This document shows, piece after piece, positions 19,653 to 30,326 of a DNA stretch of 64,000 bases. The DNA comes from Ctena decussata (lineage: Eukaryota > Mollusca > Bivalvia > Lucinida > Lucinidae). The stretch lies in the NCBI GenBank assembly GCA_963989385.1, contig OZ022507.1:52649400-52713399 (forward strand), written 5' to 3'. The notes under the pieces are model-generated. The model saw only the letters and a program-made list of their open reading frames with translations. It searched no databases and was not told the DNA's origin. The first letter of the stretch is position 1. Each line of letters begins with the position of its first letter. The position numbers and the translations under genes are program-made.

Positions 19653-19897
19653 GCATATACCATAAAGTTCAAATGTACCTTTCCACGCGGCGGCACCCAT
19701 TAACTATTCTCAAACGGACCCTCCTTGCATTTAATAATTCCTAATTAGTGGTTTAAAGGTTGAAGCTTAAAAAAGGGTTTGACTCACCTACATGACCAGT
19801 CCTGTAGCAGGTTGTGCGCAAGTGCCAGATAAGGAGTGATTTCAGTTGAAAAACAAGTAAAAGGGCAAAATTAAGTAAAGGGCATAATTATTCTTTC

Positions 19898-20022
19898 CCA
19901 TCAGACACATGACGTCGAAATGACGTTGTACTGACGTCGATGCGACTCAATGCACGTAAAGCATGTTTGACATAATACTGACTTCGATGCGACGTCATCG
20001 TCGAAATGACGTCGTACTTCCG
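19898..20022. mobile_element. P palindromic MITE, copy 7 (rearranged)
   Basis: CATCAGACACATGACGTCGA .. ACTGACGTCGATGCGAC, then an interruption AATGCACGTAAAGCATGTTT and a second ATGCGACGTCATCG..GACGTCGTAC half. The terminal TGTGCCCGCTGGG is lost. Confidence 0.6.
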
Positions 20023-20039
20023 TATTGCCTCCTTAGGAT

Positions 20040-20165
20040 CAAACATTTTGCAAACTCTTAAAAAAGATTATCCCCTAAGAGCATTATTTTAAGACAACCT
20101 CTTAAAGGAATGGCTTTGTTTTCCAGGGAAGCAAACAGGAAGTCACAAAAGTTGCTCCACTATGT
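20040..20165 (+). repeat. D repeat, copy 6
   Basis: AACTCTTAAAAAAGATTATC.. TTTTCCAGGGAAGCAAACAG then GAAGTCACAAAAGTTGCTCC. It directly follows P copy 7. Confidence 0.55.
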
Positions 20166-20209
20166 GAAAATGGATAAAGTGGTTGTGTACGCGTATACTT
20201 TCAACTCCA

Positions 20210-20948
20210 GGCCGCGTAGCGCAATCGATAGGGCACCTGACTCATACATGTAAGTCAGAGGTCCTGGGTTCGAAACCCGGTCTGGCCACATACTTTCGTT
20301 TCTCCTTCCGCTGATTCAAGAAGGGCAATTGTCAGTTACTGGCAAAAGTAAACCAGTCAGGTACATAACCTTTAAAAGTTAACAAAAATATAACTTGAAG
20401 CAGTTCAAATTATCCTATTTATCACTAATTTCAAAGTGAGGCTGTAGAAAATAACTTATTTAGGTGATGTCTGAATTTATTTAGGCCAAGGTCAGATTTG
20501 CAGTCACCAAAAAAAATAACTGTTTTCAGTTAAAAAGTAGTTAATTTCCTGATCTTCAAGGGCCTTGCGTACCAATTTCTAGACGATGCGTACAGAATTT
20601 TATTGCTTAATCATAAAGTTATGTAAGAAATCTTTCAGGAAAAATTACCCACCTGTCCATAAAATTTGCTTTAACTCCAGAATATGAAGGTGAAAAAAGA
20701 CACTTTAACTTAAACAGGTTACTTTTGCTATAGTCGCAAAAAATTATAACTGCTTCAAGTTATATTTTTTTTTAACTTTTAAAGGTTATGTCCCTGACTG
20801 GTTACTGGCGAAAGTATGTGCACTTAGTACCGTTTAACCGCTTAGGAGATCTAAGCCTACCTAGGAATAGTGTGGTTAGGGTAACTGATCGTCCCGACAT
20901 GACCATAGCTGTTTACCAAGGACGTTAAGCATCAAATCAATCAAATCA
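20210..20948 (+). mobile_element. SINE B, copy 3, split by T element
   Basis: The head GGCCGCGTAGCGCAATCGAT .. GAGGTCCTGGGTTCGAAACC is intact apart from six extra bases in the anticodon stem-loop (GACTCATACATGTAAGTC). The body breaks at 20350 and resumes at 20801 with GTTACTGGCGAAAGTATGTG. It ends GTTAAGCATCAAATCAATCA. Without the insert it would be about 290 bp, the length of copy 1. Confidence 0.88.
20354..20800 (-). mobile_element. T non-autonomous DNA element, copy 1 (447 bp)
   Basis: The ends are inverted: CAGTCAGGTACATAACCTTT at the left and AAAGGTTATGTCCCTGACTG at the right, extending through AAAAGTTAA..ATATAACTTGAAGCAGTT and its complement, about 50 bases. A second copy in opposite orientation is at 46959-47404. 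Left of it GTTACTGGCAAAAGTA (20335-20350) is repeated at 20801-20816 with one mismatch, plus AAC before the element. No coding capacity. Confidence 0.88.
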
Positions 20949-20950
20949 AA

Positions 20951-23900
20951 CAATCACTACTGTCAACTAAAACACATTACAAGGTTGAGCCGACAAGCTC
21001 AATATCGTTTTAAGCAAATTGTGACTTACTTTGCTTTGACGACAATCAAGCAAAATCAAGCTACATGGTGACCAGGACAAGGAGACAACAGATATTTTAT
21101 CTAACGAATCGGGTCAAGTTCGGAACATCGAATTAAACTTCGAAACACCAAAATGTCCGAGGTTTGCAAACTTTAAAAGAGGTGCCAAGTAAGAGAAAGA
21201 GTCGCGCATTTGTAAGGGAAAAGTCGAGCAATCCTGTGATATTTTGTAGCACAATCGTATATGTAAGGCAAACGTAAAGGACATGGTATGATAAGGCCCA
21301 TATTTGGCCCCCAGAAATTTCATTTTTCAAAAGTTCTTTTTCGATAATAAAAGTGTATACATTGGAAAGTTCCAACCTAGAATGTAACAGCAAACACAAA
21401 AATAATCAGTTCTTGCGTAAAATACATGTATGTGTGTTTTCTATCTTGAACATACCATACCACTAGTGGATTTTGACGAAAATGAAGCATTTGGTTGCCT
21501 TTGTGGCTTTCAAAATATATGAGCTCGATCTCCAGCACATTTTATATTTTGTATACAGACAAAGTTTTATTATATTAAGACCCCATGAAAATATTAAATG
21601 TGCTGGAGACCGGGCTCTATGGTAATTTTTAACTTTTCGTTACAAAACTGGCAGCGTCTGGAACATTTTTCCAGTTTTCTCAACATACATGTAAAAACGC
21701 TCATATCTCTGCTCATAGACAAAATAAACATATGTTATGGGTATTCATTTTCTTAGTTAGAACAAGAATAATTTGGTACACATTTTATTGTGATCTGTAG
21801 GAATTTTTGGTTAGCGTCTCTTGACTTGCAAACTTGAGTGGGTGGGGTACCCAGACAGGCTTTGTGCAGTGCACAGTGCTCAGCAAGGTTACCTAACGTA
21901 TAGGCATTTCACCAAAAGCCTCAAGAGCTTTCAAAAGCAATTGTATTTGTCATATTTCTTTAACGGAGAAGCTATTTGACTCATTTATTCTTGCAATTTT
22001 CCTTTATATTATTGAAGAACATAGGCAAGTCAGAAATCATGTTTTTCTGGGAATTCACAAAAACGGAACACATTATTTCTATTTGTTCCCATACACACAA
22101 ATAATAAGCAACAGAAACCATGCAATTTTAACAGATACTGAATGGGGGCCAAAAACGGCCCTTATGTTACCAGGTCCTTTTGAGAAAGTCGCGCAAACGT
22201 ATTGACGTAACGTCAGATGTTGATGACAATTTCATTTTCAATCCATCTGTATATTTTTCCCTGATACAGTAGTTATAACGGACGAGCAAACATAATAAAT
22301 CGTATACCTTTCAAAAGGTTATTTACTGGACATTTGGAGGATAAAAAGAAAATCTTCATTTATCAGACACCTTCTTGAACTTGAAATACCAAACAACGTC
22401 AGTTTTATCCTGTAAGACGTTACAACGCACTCGCAAAGCAATTTTTTTTCAGATTAAAATGAAAACCAGAGCTCAAAAACCGACAAAATTTTAACCATCG
22501 ATGCGAGTGACGTAACGTAAACTCAAGTCAGAACGTCAATAAGGCCCTTCCGTCTAGATAAAAACTAAAGATTTAGTGATTTAAGAAAAAAGTAAACTTC
22601 AGATTTTTGGCACTAAAAACCGGTACCCGACGAAGATCAGGGGACCACTAAAGAACAATACGAAGCAGAAGTGAGTAGAAAATTTACTGGCATGCAATAT
22701 CTATTTTGAATTTTTAACTGTGAAATCAGACTTCGAAATACATGGTCCGATTTATAGAAACACAAAATTTTCCAAATCTAGCAATTTGTCCGAATGCCAG
22801 ATTTCTTTGTTTTGCAGACTGGGTGGTATTTTCTGAGCATAAAGATCATATAAAAATTCAATATAGAGTAAATTTAAATCAGGCGGGCATAATACATGCC
22901 CCCTATTTCGATAGTTCTTTACCAGGGATGTAATTTGTTTCCGAGAGCCGATGTAAATACGAATAAGCAAATACTGCGGTTTTGTCCGCAGCTGTATTAT
23001 TTTGTTGGTTTAAACGAATACGCCTTCGTGGTTGAGGTTATGTACATAAATCTCTCTAACTCTGCCTTTTTCGCCAAATACAGCTAAAGAGTGTTAAATA
23101 ATTGAAAGAATAATAGTTGGCCGTTAAATTCACATTGAATAAGATTTTTTTAGGAAAATCATTGAAGAATGCGCTGTGGTAGTTGTATTGTAGTGGTAAC
23201 AGAGCTAATGACCTGGCGCTTTCTGACGTTACGCTAATTGTCACTTCATTGCCTCCACGAGAAAGCATGTTTGACGTCAAAATGTTTTTAAAACTATTCT
23301 TCAGCTACGCTGGGGACGTGCTTTTTGATTAGGAACAATATAGAAATGAATTCCCTTTTTGAGGGGGGGGGGAGGATTTTATCGATGTGTAACCGCCGGC
23401 GAATCACTCAGAAACTGAAGAAAGCCCGAAGGGCATTATGTTAAGTTTGTGAGGGATTCGCCGGCGTTTACACGAAAGAAATTCATATCTAATAATGTCA
23501 ACTTTGTCCATTCAAAAGCTTTTCGTCGGCTGCATTGTCCATCGGTTTAATACATCGGAGGGTTTAGGTGAAAGCGTTTGACAAAATCAGACAAATGAGC
23601 ATTTCAAGCATAATATCCCTTTGGAATTACAAACTCTATTTGAAATTACAAACGCCTTTTACGTAGGTTTTCATTTTTAACTCGTTCCTTGCACGAAAAG
23701 TCGGAAACACTCCAAAATAGTCAACGATTCAACCAATAACACTGTCGAGGGCGCCGCCAGTTTGAAAACGTTACCAACCGACGTTTGTTATGACGCTAAC
23801 GTTACGACATGAATAACGTCATACACGCACTTGCTTTAGTCGTCTCCAGACAAATTTTGTTCTTACAATTAGAAAATGCAAAATTGCCGATTCGTTACGG

Positions 23901-24190
23901 AAAATGATGAAAAAACTTAGTCGGAATAGAATGCCGCGTATGGATATACAACGTCATCAGGATTTATCGATGTATCGATTCCTCTCTGCAGATGCTGTCA
24001 GCCAATCATTTGTTCGGAACTTGTGCCAAAGAGAGGCTGTTGGAATTATAATAGAGAAATAAAGCGTATTCAGTGTAAGGTCGACCGTAAGCAGTTTTTT
24101 TATTTATTTCAAATTTTGTATGACACATAATATACTCGAAAAAAATAAGGGTCAGAATTATACCCTGCGATTTCTGAATTTTTGTTGAGT
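20951..24190. other. 3.2 kb mostly unique DNA
   Basis: No coding region recognised; frames 21114-21399 and 22742-23280 lack domain or splice support. Structures noted: GAGCTCGATCTCCAGCACAT (about 21520) inverted at AATGTGCTGGAGACCGGGCT (about 21596); ATAAGGCCCATATTTGGCCC (about 21290) inverted near GGGGGCCAAAAACGGCCCTT (about 22144), possibly element ends; a hairpin at 23387-23473. Confidence 0.45.
23387..23473. repeat. Imperfect hairpin with CGCCGGCGAATC arms
   Basis: GTGTAACCGCCGGCGAATCA pairs with GATTCGCCGGCGTTTACAC. The outer flanks also pair weakly (ATGAATTC / GAAATTCAT). Confidence 0.65.
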
Positions 24191-24200
24191 TGTTGCTCTA

Positions 24201-24446
24201 CGTCCAACGGTAACCAGCTATGGTCATGTCGGGACGGTCAGTTAACCTAACCACACTATTTCTGGGCAGGCTTAGACCTCCTAAGCGGTTAACCAGTACT
24301 AAGTGCACATACTTTCGCCAGTAACTGACAACTGCCCTTCTCAAATCAGCGGAAGCAGAAACGAAAGTATGCGGCCAGACCGGGTATCGAACCCAGAACA
24401 TCTGACTTATGAGTCAGGTGCCCTACCGATTGCACTACGCGGCCTG
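24201..24446 (-). mobile_element. SINE B, copy 4
   Basis: In minus orientation: head GGCCGCGTAGTGCAATCGGT .. GTTCGATACCCGGTC, body CGCATACTTTCGTTTCTGCT, GAAAGTATGTGCACTTAGTA and CGTCCCGACATGACC, then CAGCTGGTTACCG..CGT. The tail is short, with no long A/C-rich run. Confidence 0.85.
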
Positions 24447-24448
24447 GC

Positions 24449-25455
24449 TGCTATTTCTGCGACATTTCCAGTCTTTGGTAAGATAAATCATTTCTACATT
24501 CCATTTTAATAATTTTGAAAGTTTTGCACACATAAAGTTTGAACCTATAGCCTTTGTCTTGACCAAGCCCAGGCTTTAAGTCAGACTACCCCTAAAATGA
24601 AAGTGGTATGAATTCCCATAGAGAACTGATTGTGTGTCAGTTTGGTCGGGCATAGCTTCTAAAAAAGCATTGAGTTTTAAACTTGTTACAGCTTGCTTGA
24701 CCCTACAAATGATTAAATTTGATGAATATCGAGCAATTTTGCAAAAAGATCATGAATTGGTGTAATCGAAAATTTTGACGCATTTGCTCCTTGTGGACTT
24801 CTGACCACTTTGACTTTGAGGGTAGTGTGATTTGAATGTCTGCTGTGGAACGGTGAGCGATTTTAAAATTGATGGCATAAGAAAGTGCTGTAAAAATGCT
24901 AACTCACCATATAAAACTGTACCTGACTGTGCCGCTTTTGGAAAATTCATGCGCCGTGTGGCTGAGGAGGGGGAAACCATTGATTCCATTGTGTAGTTTT
25001 TGGGAAGTGACTGTACTCTGGCACCATGGATGCAGTGCCACGTAAGTGGAAGTATTGGAAGTAATATTCAATGTTCGCTGTTTTTTTTTACCTCTGTGGA
25101 GCTTTTACATGTATATAAGCTTATTTGATCCGCTGTGATAAGATAAATCTACATGCATATGTAATGCATGATGTACATAGTCTCTTATTATTCTGTACAG
25201 AATGGTTTGGTGTATTTTGATATGTCTGTATATAAACATGTATGTACTGTGATGTTGTACACCAAAATGAGACTTTAATAAACTATCAACTACTATAAAA
25301 CAAAACTTGGATGATTACAGGTATGATTATGGACTGAGAATTGATTCCGAATAAACTTTTTTTCTGTTCTGTTCTGTTCGGTAGACCCAGAAATGCTAAC
25401 TCAAATATTTGACCCCTCTATTTTTTGTCCAGTATACAACATACGTACCGTCTTT
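24449..25455. other. Unique DNA with a 3'-UTR-like end
   Basis: ACTTTAATAAACTATCAAC at about 25271 contains AATAAA and follows a TGTAT-rich stretch; it resembles the end of a polyadenylated plus-strand transcript. No coding exon upstream could be recognised; the minus-strand frame 24750-24989 is of unknown meaning. Confidence 0.3.
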
Positions 25456-25458
25456 TTA

Positions 25459-25802
25459 TGCCCCCAACTTCGAAGAATTTGAGGGGACATATTGCTTCTG
25501 GGTTGACCGTCCGTCCGTCCGTCCGCTCGTCATGCCCATTACATCTTAGGGACCGTGCACGCTAGAGTTTTGAAATTTCATGCATGGATTCATTATCAAG
25601 TAATAGCTGACCCGTATTTTTTCTTGTCCGAGTTATCTCTCTTTATGGATCATGTCCTTTTGGAAAAAAACAAAATGATATCTTGTTAGCAAGGCATCTC
25701 AAAAAGTATTTTAGCTAGGGGCTTGAAACTTTGATAACCTATTGGAAATGATAAGTAGATGAAGTGATTAACTTTTGAACAAACTCCTTCATTTTTTCTT
25801 TC
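25459..25802 (+). mobile_element. Fragment of a (CCGT)n-bearing element
   Basis: Begins ATGCCCCCAACTTCGAAGAA, GGGGACATATTG, then GACCGTCCGTCCGTCCGTCC. This start, a short unique end followed by a CCGT microsatellite, is of the kind seen in the tandem-core elements at 35877 and 45770. Its 3' end is replaced by module M at 25806. Confidence 0.5.
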
Positions 25803-25805
25803 AAC

Positions 25806-25858
25806 GCCCACCCGCACCTACTGCAAGCAGAGTAAGCCCTTGCCCTACTCGCCTTCCG
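25806..25858 (+). repeat. Module M fragment
   Basis: CCCACCCGCACCTACTGCAA then GTAAGCCCTTGCCCTACTCG matches CACCCGCATCTACTGCAAGC at 54766 and continues as in 12460-12490. Confidence 0.5.
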
Positions 25859-25880
25859 AGGGCTCTCGCCTATAGGAGAT

Positions 25881-27725
25881 AACAGGAATCCCGCAGTGAC
25901 GTCATCGGATGATCACGTGGGTAGCTTGGTTGGCAAAAGATTAGCGATGGACAGTGTGCTTCTGCGCGGTTTTCTGAGAAGTTACCGCTAAACTTTCAAA
26001 CTCCACAGTCAGGCAGGTGATTGAAGCTGTGCCATTTACTTCAATATACTGGGGTAACTGGGACGCCAGTATTTTGACTTTACAAGTTCTGCTATATATT
26101 TTGATGTAGAAGCTCGGGGAATAAGTTGAACACTTTTGGTATACAGAATCTTGCTGGGTGCAACCTGGTGTAACAAAAGATCAGTTAGCTCATGTTCACT
26201 TAACAAATTCGACTTGAAACATTATTATTTAGATTTACCCCACCCACTTTATTCCGTTTGATTATTTGTTATTTTTTTAATCACTCCTTGCATAGTACTA
26301 TGTTTTAAATTGTTTCTACACAGATTCTTCATAATAGTAATGCCATTTTAACAAAAGTGTCTCGGCAAAATTTTATTATGTTTGGGAAGAACACGTACAA
26401 AAATGTAGTGGGTGGGGTATTTCGATACTGGCTTTGAATGGAACATACCCGGTCTCTTGTTACTGTCAGTACACCACTGTTTACAGTTTTTTAGAATTTT
26501 ATCATACTTTTTTGCATATTCGAGTTAATGAATGTGTTAAAATAACTAAAGCCCACAGTAAACAACTGATATGCAAGGGTAAAGTTTGTCCCTATAGTTT
26601 TCCTTTACAGTAGGTCGGTAACTAAGGCTTTCCAGTTAGTTTTAAAAACAGTAAGCATCCGCCGAAGGGATTATTTTTTGTTAAAAAAATTTCGAAAAAA
26701 AATGTCACCACTTCCGGCATTTTAACCGCAGTAGTTCTACTTTCTGCTTACACTACGGGCAAATTTAAAGATTTAGAGATAGAGAGCAGCCTTTTCTGTA
26801 CGAAACAAGCTGGAGTAATGGGGCTAGAAATTGAAAATAAACTCGTATCGACTCTGTCAAAAGAACGCGTCACAGTTTCTTTTCCTCTTCCGGTGAACCC
26901 TTGTTTCGTTAATTTTGGAACTAAAAAATGGCCATTAAAAATAACCGCCAATATTTCACTAATTTAACAATTAAATATCAGTCTATCTTACGGCTGAGTA
27001 TCTATTTGTGACCAAATCTATGTTTGAAGAAAATCAAATTTGAAATGGCATGTATTTCAGACGCTGGTGTGCTTTTGCGCTTGCGCAGTCGAAGTATTTG
27101 CCACATGTCTGAGCGGCATGTGTCTGAAGAAATGCCAAGGTATGTTCAACGAACAGCATTTCATTTCATCGGCTCATTCAGTAAAAACAAGCTTAAGGCT
27201 TCGAACTACGATCGGACTGTCGATTTGGGCCTTTTAAAGATAATGGGATGTCCAGGGTGTAGAGTTGTTAGCCGTGAAACAGACTATACCCTACTACGTA
27301 ACACCCACGTTGATCAGTCTTGAGTGACGTATACAATCAGTTGTGTAGAGATCTATATGCAAAATGTTATAAACCTGTGCGAATGTTTATAAATGTGGGA
27401 ACAACATTTACGGTATGTAAACCTTATTTATTATTTGCGTAAGCATACGAAGAAGCGAAAACTATCAGGCCAGACAGAGATGTGTTGCATCGCACAAATG
27501 TTGAATATTTTTCACGTTCAGATAGATGCATAGAAAAAAGATATGTTCTGTTTTGAGTTTACTTATTTAAGTGCCTGTAGGCTGTGAGCCAGATCATTGT
27601 CTCATGACTGATAGATCTCTTGATGTCTGTTTGTCGCCCTCCAGCACCCCAGCCGTTTCTCCCCTTCTCTATCTCCAGCTGAAAGGCTTAGAGTTTGGCT
27701 GTGAATCTTGGATGCTTTAAAAGCT
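25881..27725. other. Unique DNA; possible gene-containing interval
   Basis: None of the interspersed families found elsewhere appears here. The only gene-like signal is the exon candidate at 27061-27139, described separately. Minus-strand frame 26748-26951 has no recognised domain. Confidence 0.4.
27061..27139 (+). other. Weak candidate internal exon, cysteine-rich
   Basis: TGTATTTCAG ends at 27060, a plausible splice acceptor, and AAATGCCAAG at 27139 is followed by GTATGTT, a good donor. Between them one frame is open and reads TLVCFCACAVEVFATCLSGM then CLKKCQ, with seven cysteines in 26 residues and a hydrophobic middle. It could belong to a small membrane or secreted Cys-rich protein, but I recognise no family, no partner exons and no start. 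Two other frames are also open, so chance is a serious alternative. Confidence 0.2.
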
Positions 27726-27750
27726 GGGGGGGGGGGGGGGGGGGGGGGGG
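27726..27750. repeat. Poly-G tract (25 G)
   Basis: The longest G homopolymer in the window, after AAAAGCT. The exact length is uncertain in an assembly. Confidence 0.9.
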
Positions 27751-28850
27751 TGTAATGCGGGAGGACTGTAGAACTTGGTGTTTGTTTACTTTAAATTTTA
27801 CGGGATAAAAACATTTTATATTGGTTTAATTATGATTGAAGTTATCATGCCCCATCCTCCCTTTAGAAGACATAATTTTATCATGAGCTCCTACTTAAAG
27901 GTTACGGTAAGTTACAGCCTACCCTCCCCATCATCATGATGAATCCCATTTTGAAGAGTGTATAATTCAGTAAATTTAATAGCCTAGAAAGTGAGAAACT
28001 TGGCCTAAAGTTATAAAAAAAAGTTAGGTTTGCCATTTCCTATTAATCTTTCCCTAATTATTTACCCCTACCACATAAAAACTAGTGTCTCAGAAGGAGG
28101 ATTTTGTTAATTTTCATTCCCTAAAATGTCTTCAAGATAAACCAAAACTCAATCTTAGGCCAAAATTTTTTGCAATTGCCTACCTTCCACCCAAAACCTC
28201 CCTAGCCCCAAAAAAATATTTTGGTCATTTGGGCAGCATATTTTTTTTTTTATTATTGAAAATGGGAAATTTACTGTGATAAAGATAAAGAGTAAGACGA
28301 ACAGGCCTGAGCAAACATTGCAGACCCAGATGAGACTTCTCCTAGAGAGCAGTCTGATCTGGGTCTACATTGGTTGCCTTTCCACTAGCACATCATACAT
28401 ACTCCATTTGTGGGTAAATTAGGTTTGTTCTGACATCTTGTAGGATACTGTTATTTTGGTATGTAATATGGGTAATTATTAATATAATATTTTTTTTTAT
28501 TATTATTTCTGTAAAATTTCATCTAGATAAACAAAAACTCTAATTTTATATAGATTTTCCCCCAGATTTTATACATGTATGTGTTAGCCATGTGTCAGGG
28601 GGAACAAATATTGATCATGACAGAAAGCTATGATAATTTGTTGCAGGTTTCAGGAAAATCAGTCTGAACTCTAACTTTATATAGATTTTTAAACATGCTA
28701 TTAATCATGCATGTAGATATTGCTGAGGCAGGGGTACTTAAGCATATATAACACTGTGGACAAAGTTCTGCTTGCAACACAAAGCTTATATTATTTCAAT
28801 TTTTCCATGAAATTTTATCCAGATATCATATGTCAAAGTGTTAAGGAATT
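27751..28850. other. AT-rich DNA containing one H hairpin
   Basis: Nothing coding is recognised. GATAAACCAAAACTC (about 28136) and GATAAACAAAAACTC (about 28525) suggest an old duplication. The H hairpin at 28311-28378 is listed separately. Confidence 0.4.
28311..28378. repeat. H short hairpin, copy 3
   Basis: GCAAACATTGCAGACCCAGA .. GAGACTTCTC / GAGCAGTCTGATCTGGGTCT ..TTGGTTGCC. The arms pair except for a few changes. Confidence 0.7.
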
Positions 28851-28854
28851 TAAT

Positions 28855-29015
28855 TGGGGGCATGGGGCCGGTGCAAATGAGAAACCCAGCTTAAAAAAAG
28901 TAAGTGCCCCATGGCTGGAGATGAAGAAAAAATGTGTTTGCCCCATGGCAGATGGCAATAAAAAAGTATTGGCCCCATGGCTCAGAGACAGCAAAAAAAC
29001 TTCAGGCCCCATGGG
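28855..29015. repeat. GCCCCATGG minisatellite, block 1
   Basis: GCCCCATGG starts at 28906, 28940, 28972 and 29006, a 32-34 bp period with an A-rich spacer (AAAAAAGTATTG type). It is preceded by GGGGGCATGGGGCCGGTGCA at 28855, which is found inverted at the far end of block 2 (31400-31422). Confidence 0.8.
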
Positions 29016-29035
29016 GTTCAATACTTTTTTGAACT

Positions 29036-29670
29036 TAGAACTACAATTAAGATGATACATAAAACATCACTGTCAATTGTAAAATCTCTATTAACTCTTT
29101 TGTGAAATGAATTAATATCCAATCCACTTAAATGGACTTCAGCTAAGGGTAATCTGGTGAGTTAAATTTAGCTACATGCGATGGCTTGATCTCCTTACAA
29201 ACATAAAAAATCAATTCTTTTCGCAGATATTCTCAAACTTGCAAGATCTTGTCCTGTTTAAAACCTTTTAATCTTCATCTTGCAAGCAGTTTTGTTTTCA
29301 AAAGCCTTTGCCTTAACGATAATTGACAAGACTTCTTTGAATTATAGCTGAAACTGAAACAGCAGTCACATGGAAAGGGGTGCAATATAAATAAATGGTT
29401 TTAGTGGTCATTTTTTTTTTGTTTGGTTTGAAATTGATTTTTTCTTTGCATTGCTGCTTCTGTATGTGACCTAGTGCATGATGTTGTGACTATATTTCAT
29501 CTTCGTTAACTGTTAATCTTTTCTGATATATATGAGTGATGCCCCGGAAACTGCAAAATGCAGCTTCCAGGGCATCACTCATATTTCAGAAAAGATTTCC
29601 AGATGCTTTTAGCAGTAAACATAGGCCATGTATGACCACTGGTACTTAAGACCATACCAAACTCTCAAAA
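29036..29670. other. AT-rich DNA with one hairpin
   Basis: The hairpin at 29528-29583 is listed separately. The remainder has no recognised content. Confidence 0.4.
29528..29583. repeat. Hairpin with ~25 bp arms
   Basis: ATATGAGTGATGCCCCGGAA then ACTGCA pairs with TGCAGCTTCCAGGGCATCAC then TCATAT. The loop is AAA. Only a mismatch or two. Confidence 0.8.
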
Positions 29671-30203
29671 ATGGAAGTTTATCCCCTAATAAATGAAGCA
29701 GTAACCCAAGAATGGCAATCCCAATGGACCAATAGCAACAAGGGTCACACCTTCCATTTTGTTCAACCAAAGATTAGTATATAGGCCAGTAGACGTTTCA
29801 ATGTAGCCTATTCCCGACTAAAACCAGGACACTGCGGGCTGGGCTGCCATCACTACACCAACCAGTCGGGCCTATGTCCCCACTGCAATGATGCAGAAGA
29901 CCTCGACCATATCTTGTTTGTATGGCTCATAACAATCAAAGACCTAGAATCCACCATATTCAAGTTATAGGCTATCACACAATAGACCTGAGACTGCTCC
30001 TGTCTCCCCCCAAAGAAACACGCAAATACAATACATAAGGCAGTCTTCGAATACCTGGACAAAACCAATATCATCACCAGGATATTGATAGATTCCAATA
30101 CAATAAGGAAAAAATCCCCCAAATTTTCTTTAATTCGAGCCCTTGTTGCTAATCACCTACCCAGCCCAGTTCCAAAAATTCCTGAATCCACATTAAACCC
30201 CTA
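29671..30203 (+). pseudogene. Non-LTR retrotransposon C-terminal relic (HCHC-type tail)
   Basis: From the ATG at 29671 one frame reads MEVYPLINEAVTQEWQSQWT then NSNKGHTFHFVQPKIS, the W..EW..S..G pattern that follows the RNase H domain of I/R1/Jockey-type LINEs. It continues SRLKPGHCGLGCHHYTNQSG then LCPHCNDAEDLDHILF, the L.TGH..L......C..C...E...H.LF zinc-knuckle tail. Stop codons interrupt it at 29782 and 29968. A further part, HANTIHKAVFEYLDKTNIIT then RI, stays in frame after two more stops. It is therefore a dead 3' fragment; the reverse transcriptase is absent. A 270 bp minus-strand frame over it is a shadow. The 194 bp tandem repeat just downstream may be its 3' UTR. Confidence 0.8.
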
Positions 30204-30326
30204 CTAATTACAATGCTTGTGACAAAACTCCCAACCTAGTAAAAGCCCCAGAAGCTATCTGTATGACCACAATCCGACTTTCCCTTCCGTCGTATAAATA
30301 ACTTTTGTCTGTTGGCAATAAGGGCT

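Noticed and set aside
25261..25300. A called 3' end of a host gene (AATAAA at about 25275)
   Set aside because: A poly-A signal alone in AT-rich DNA is weak evidence, and no upstream coding exon was found.
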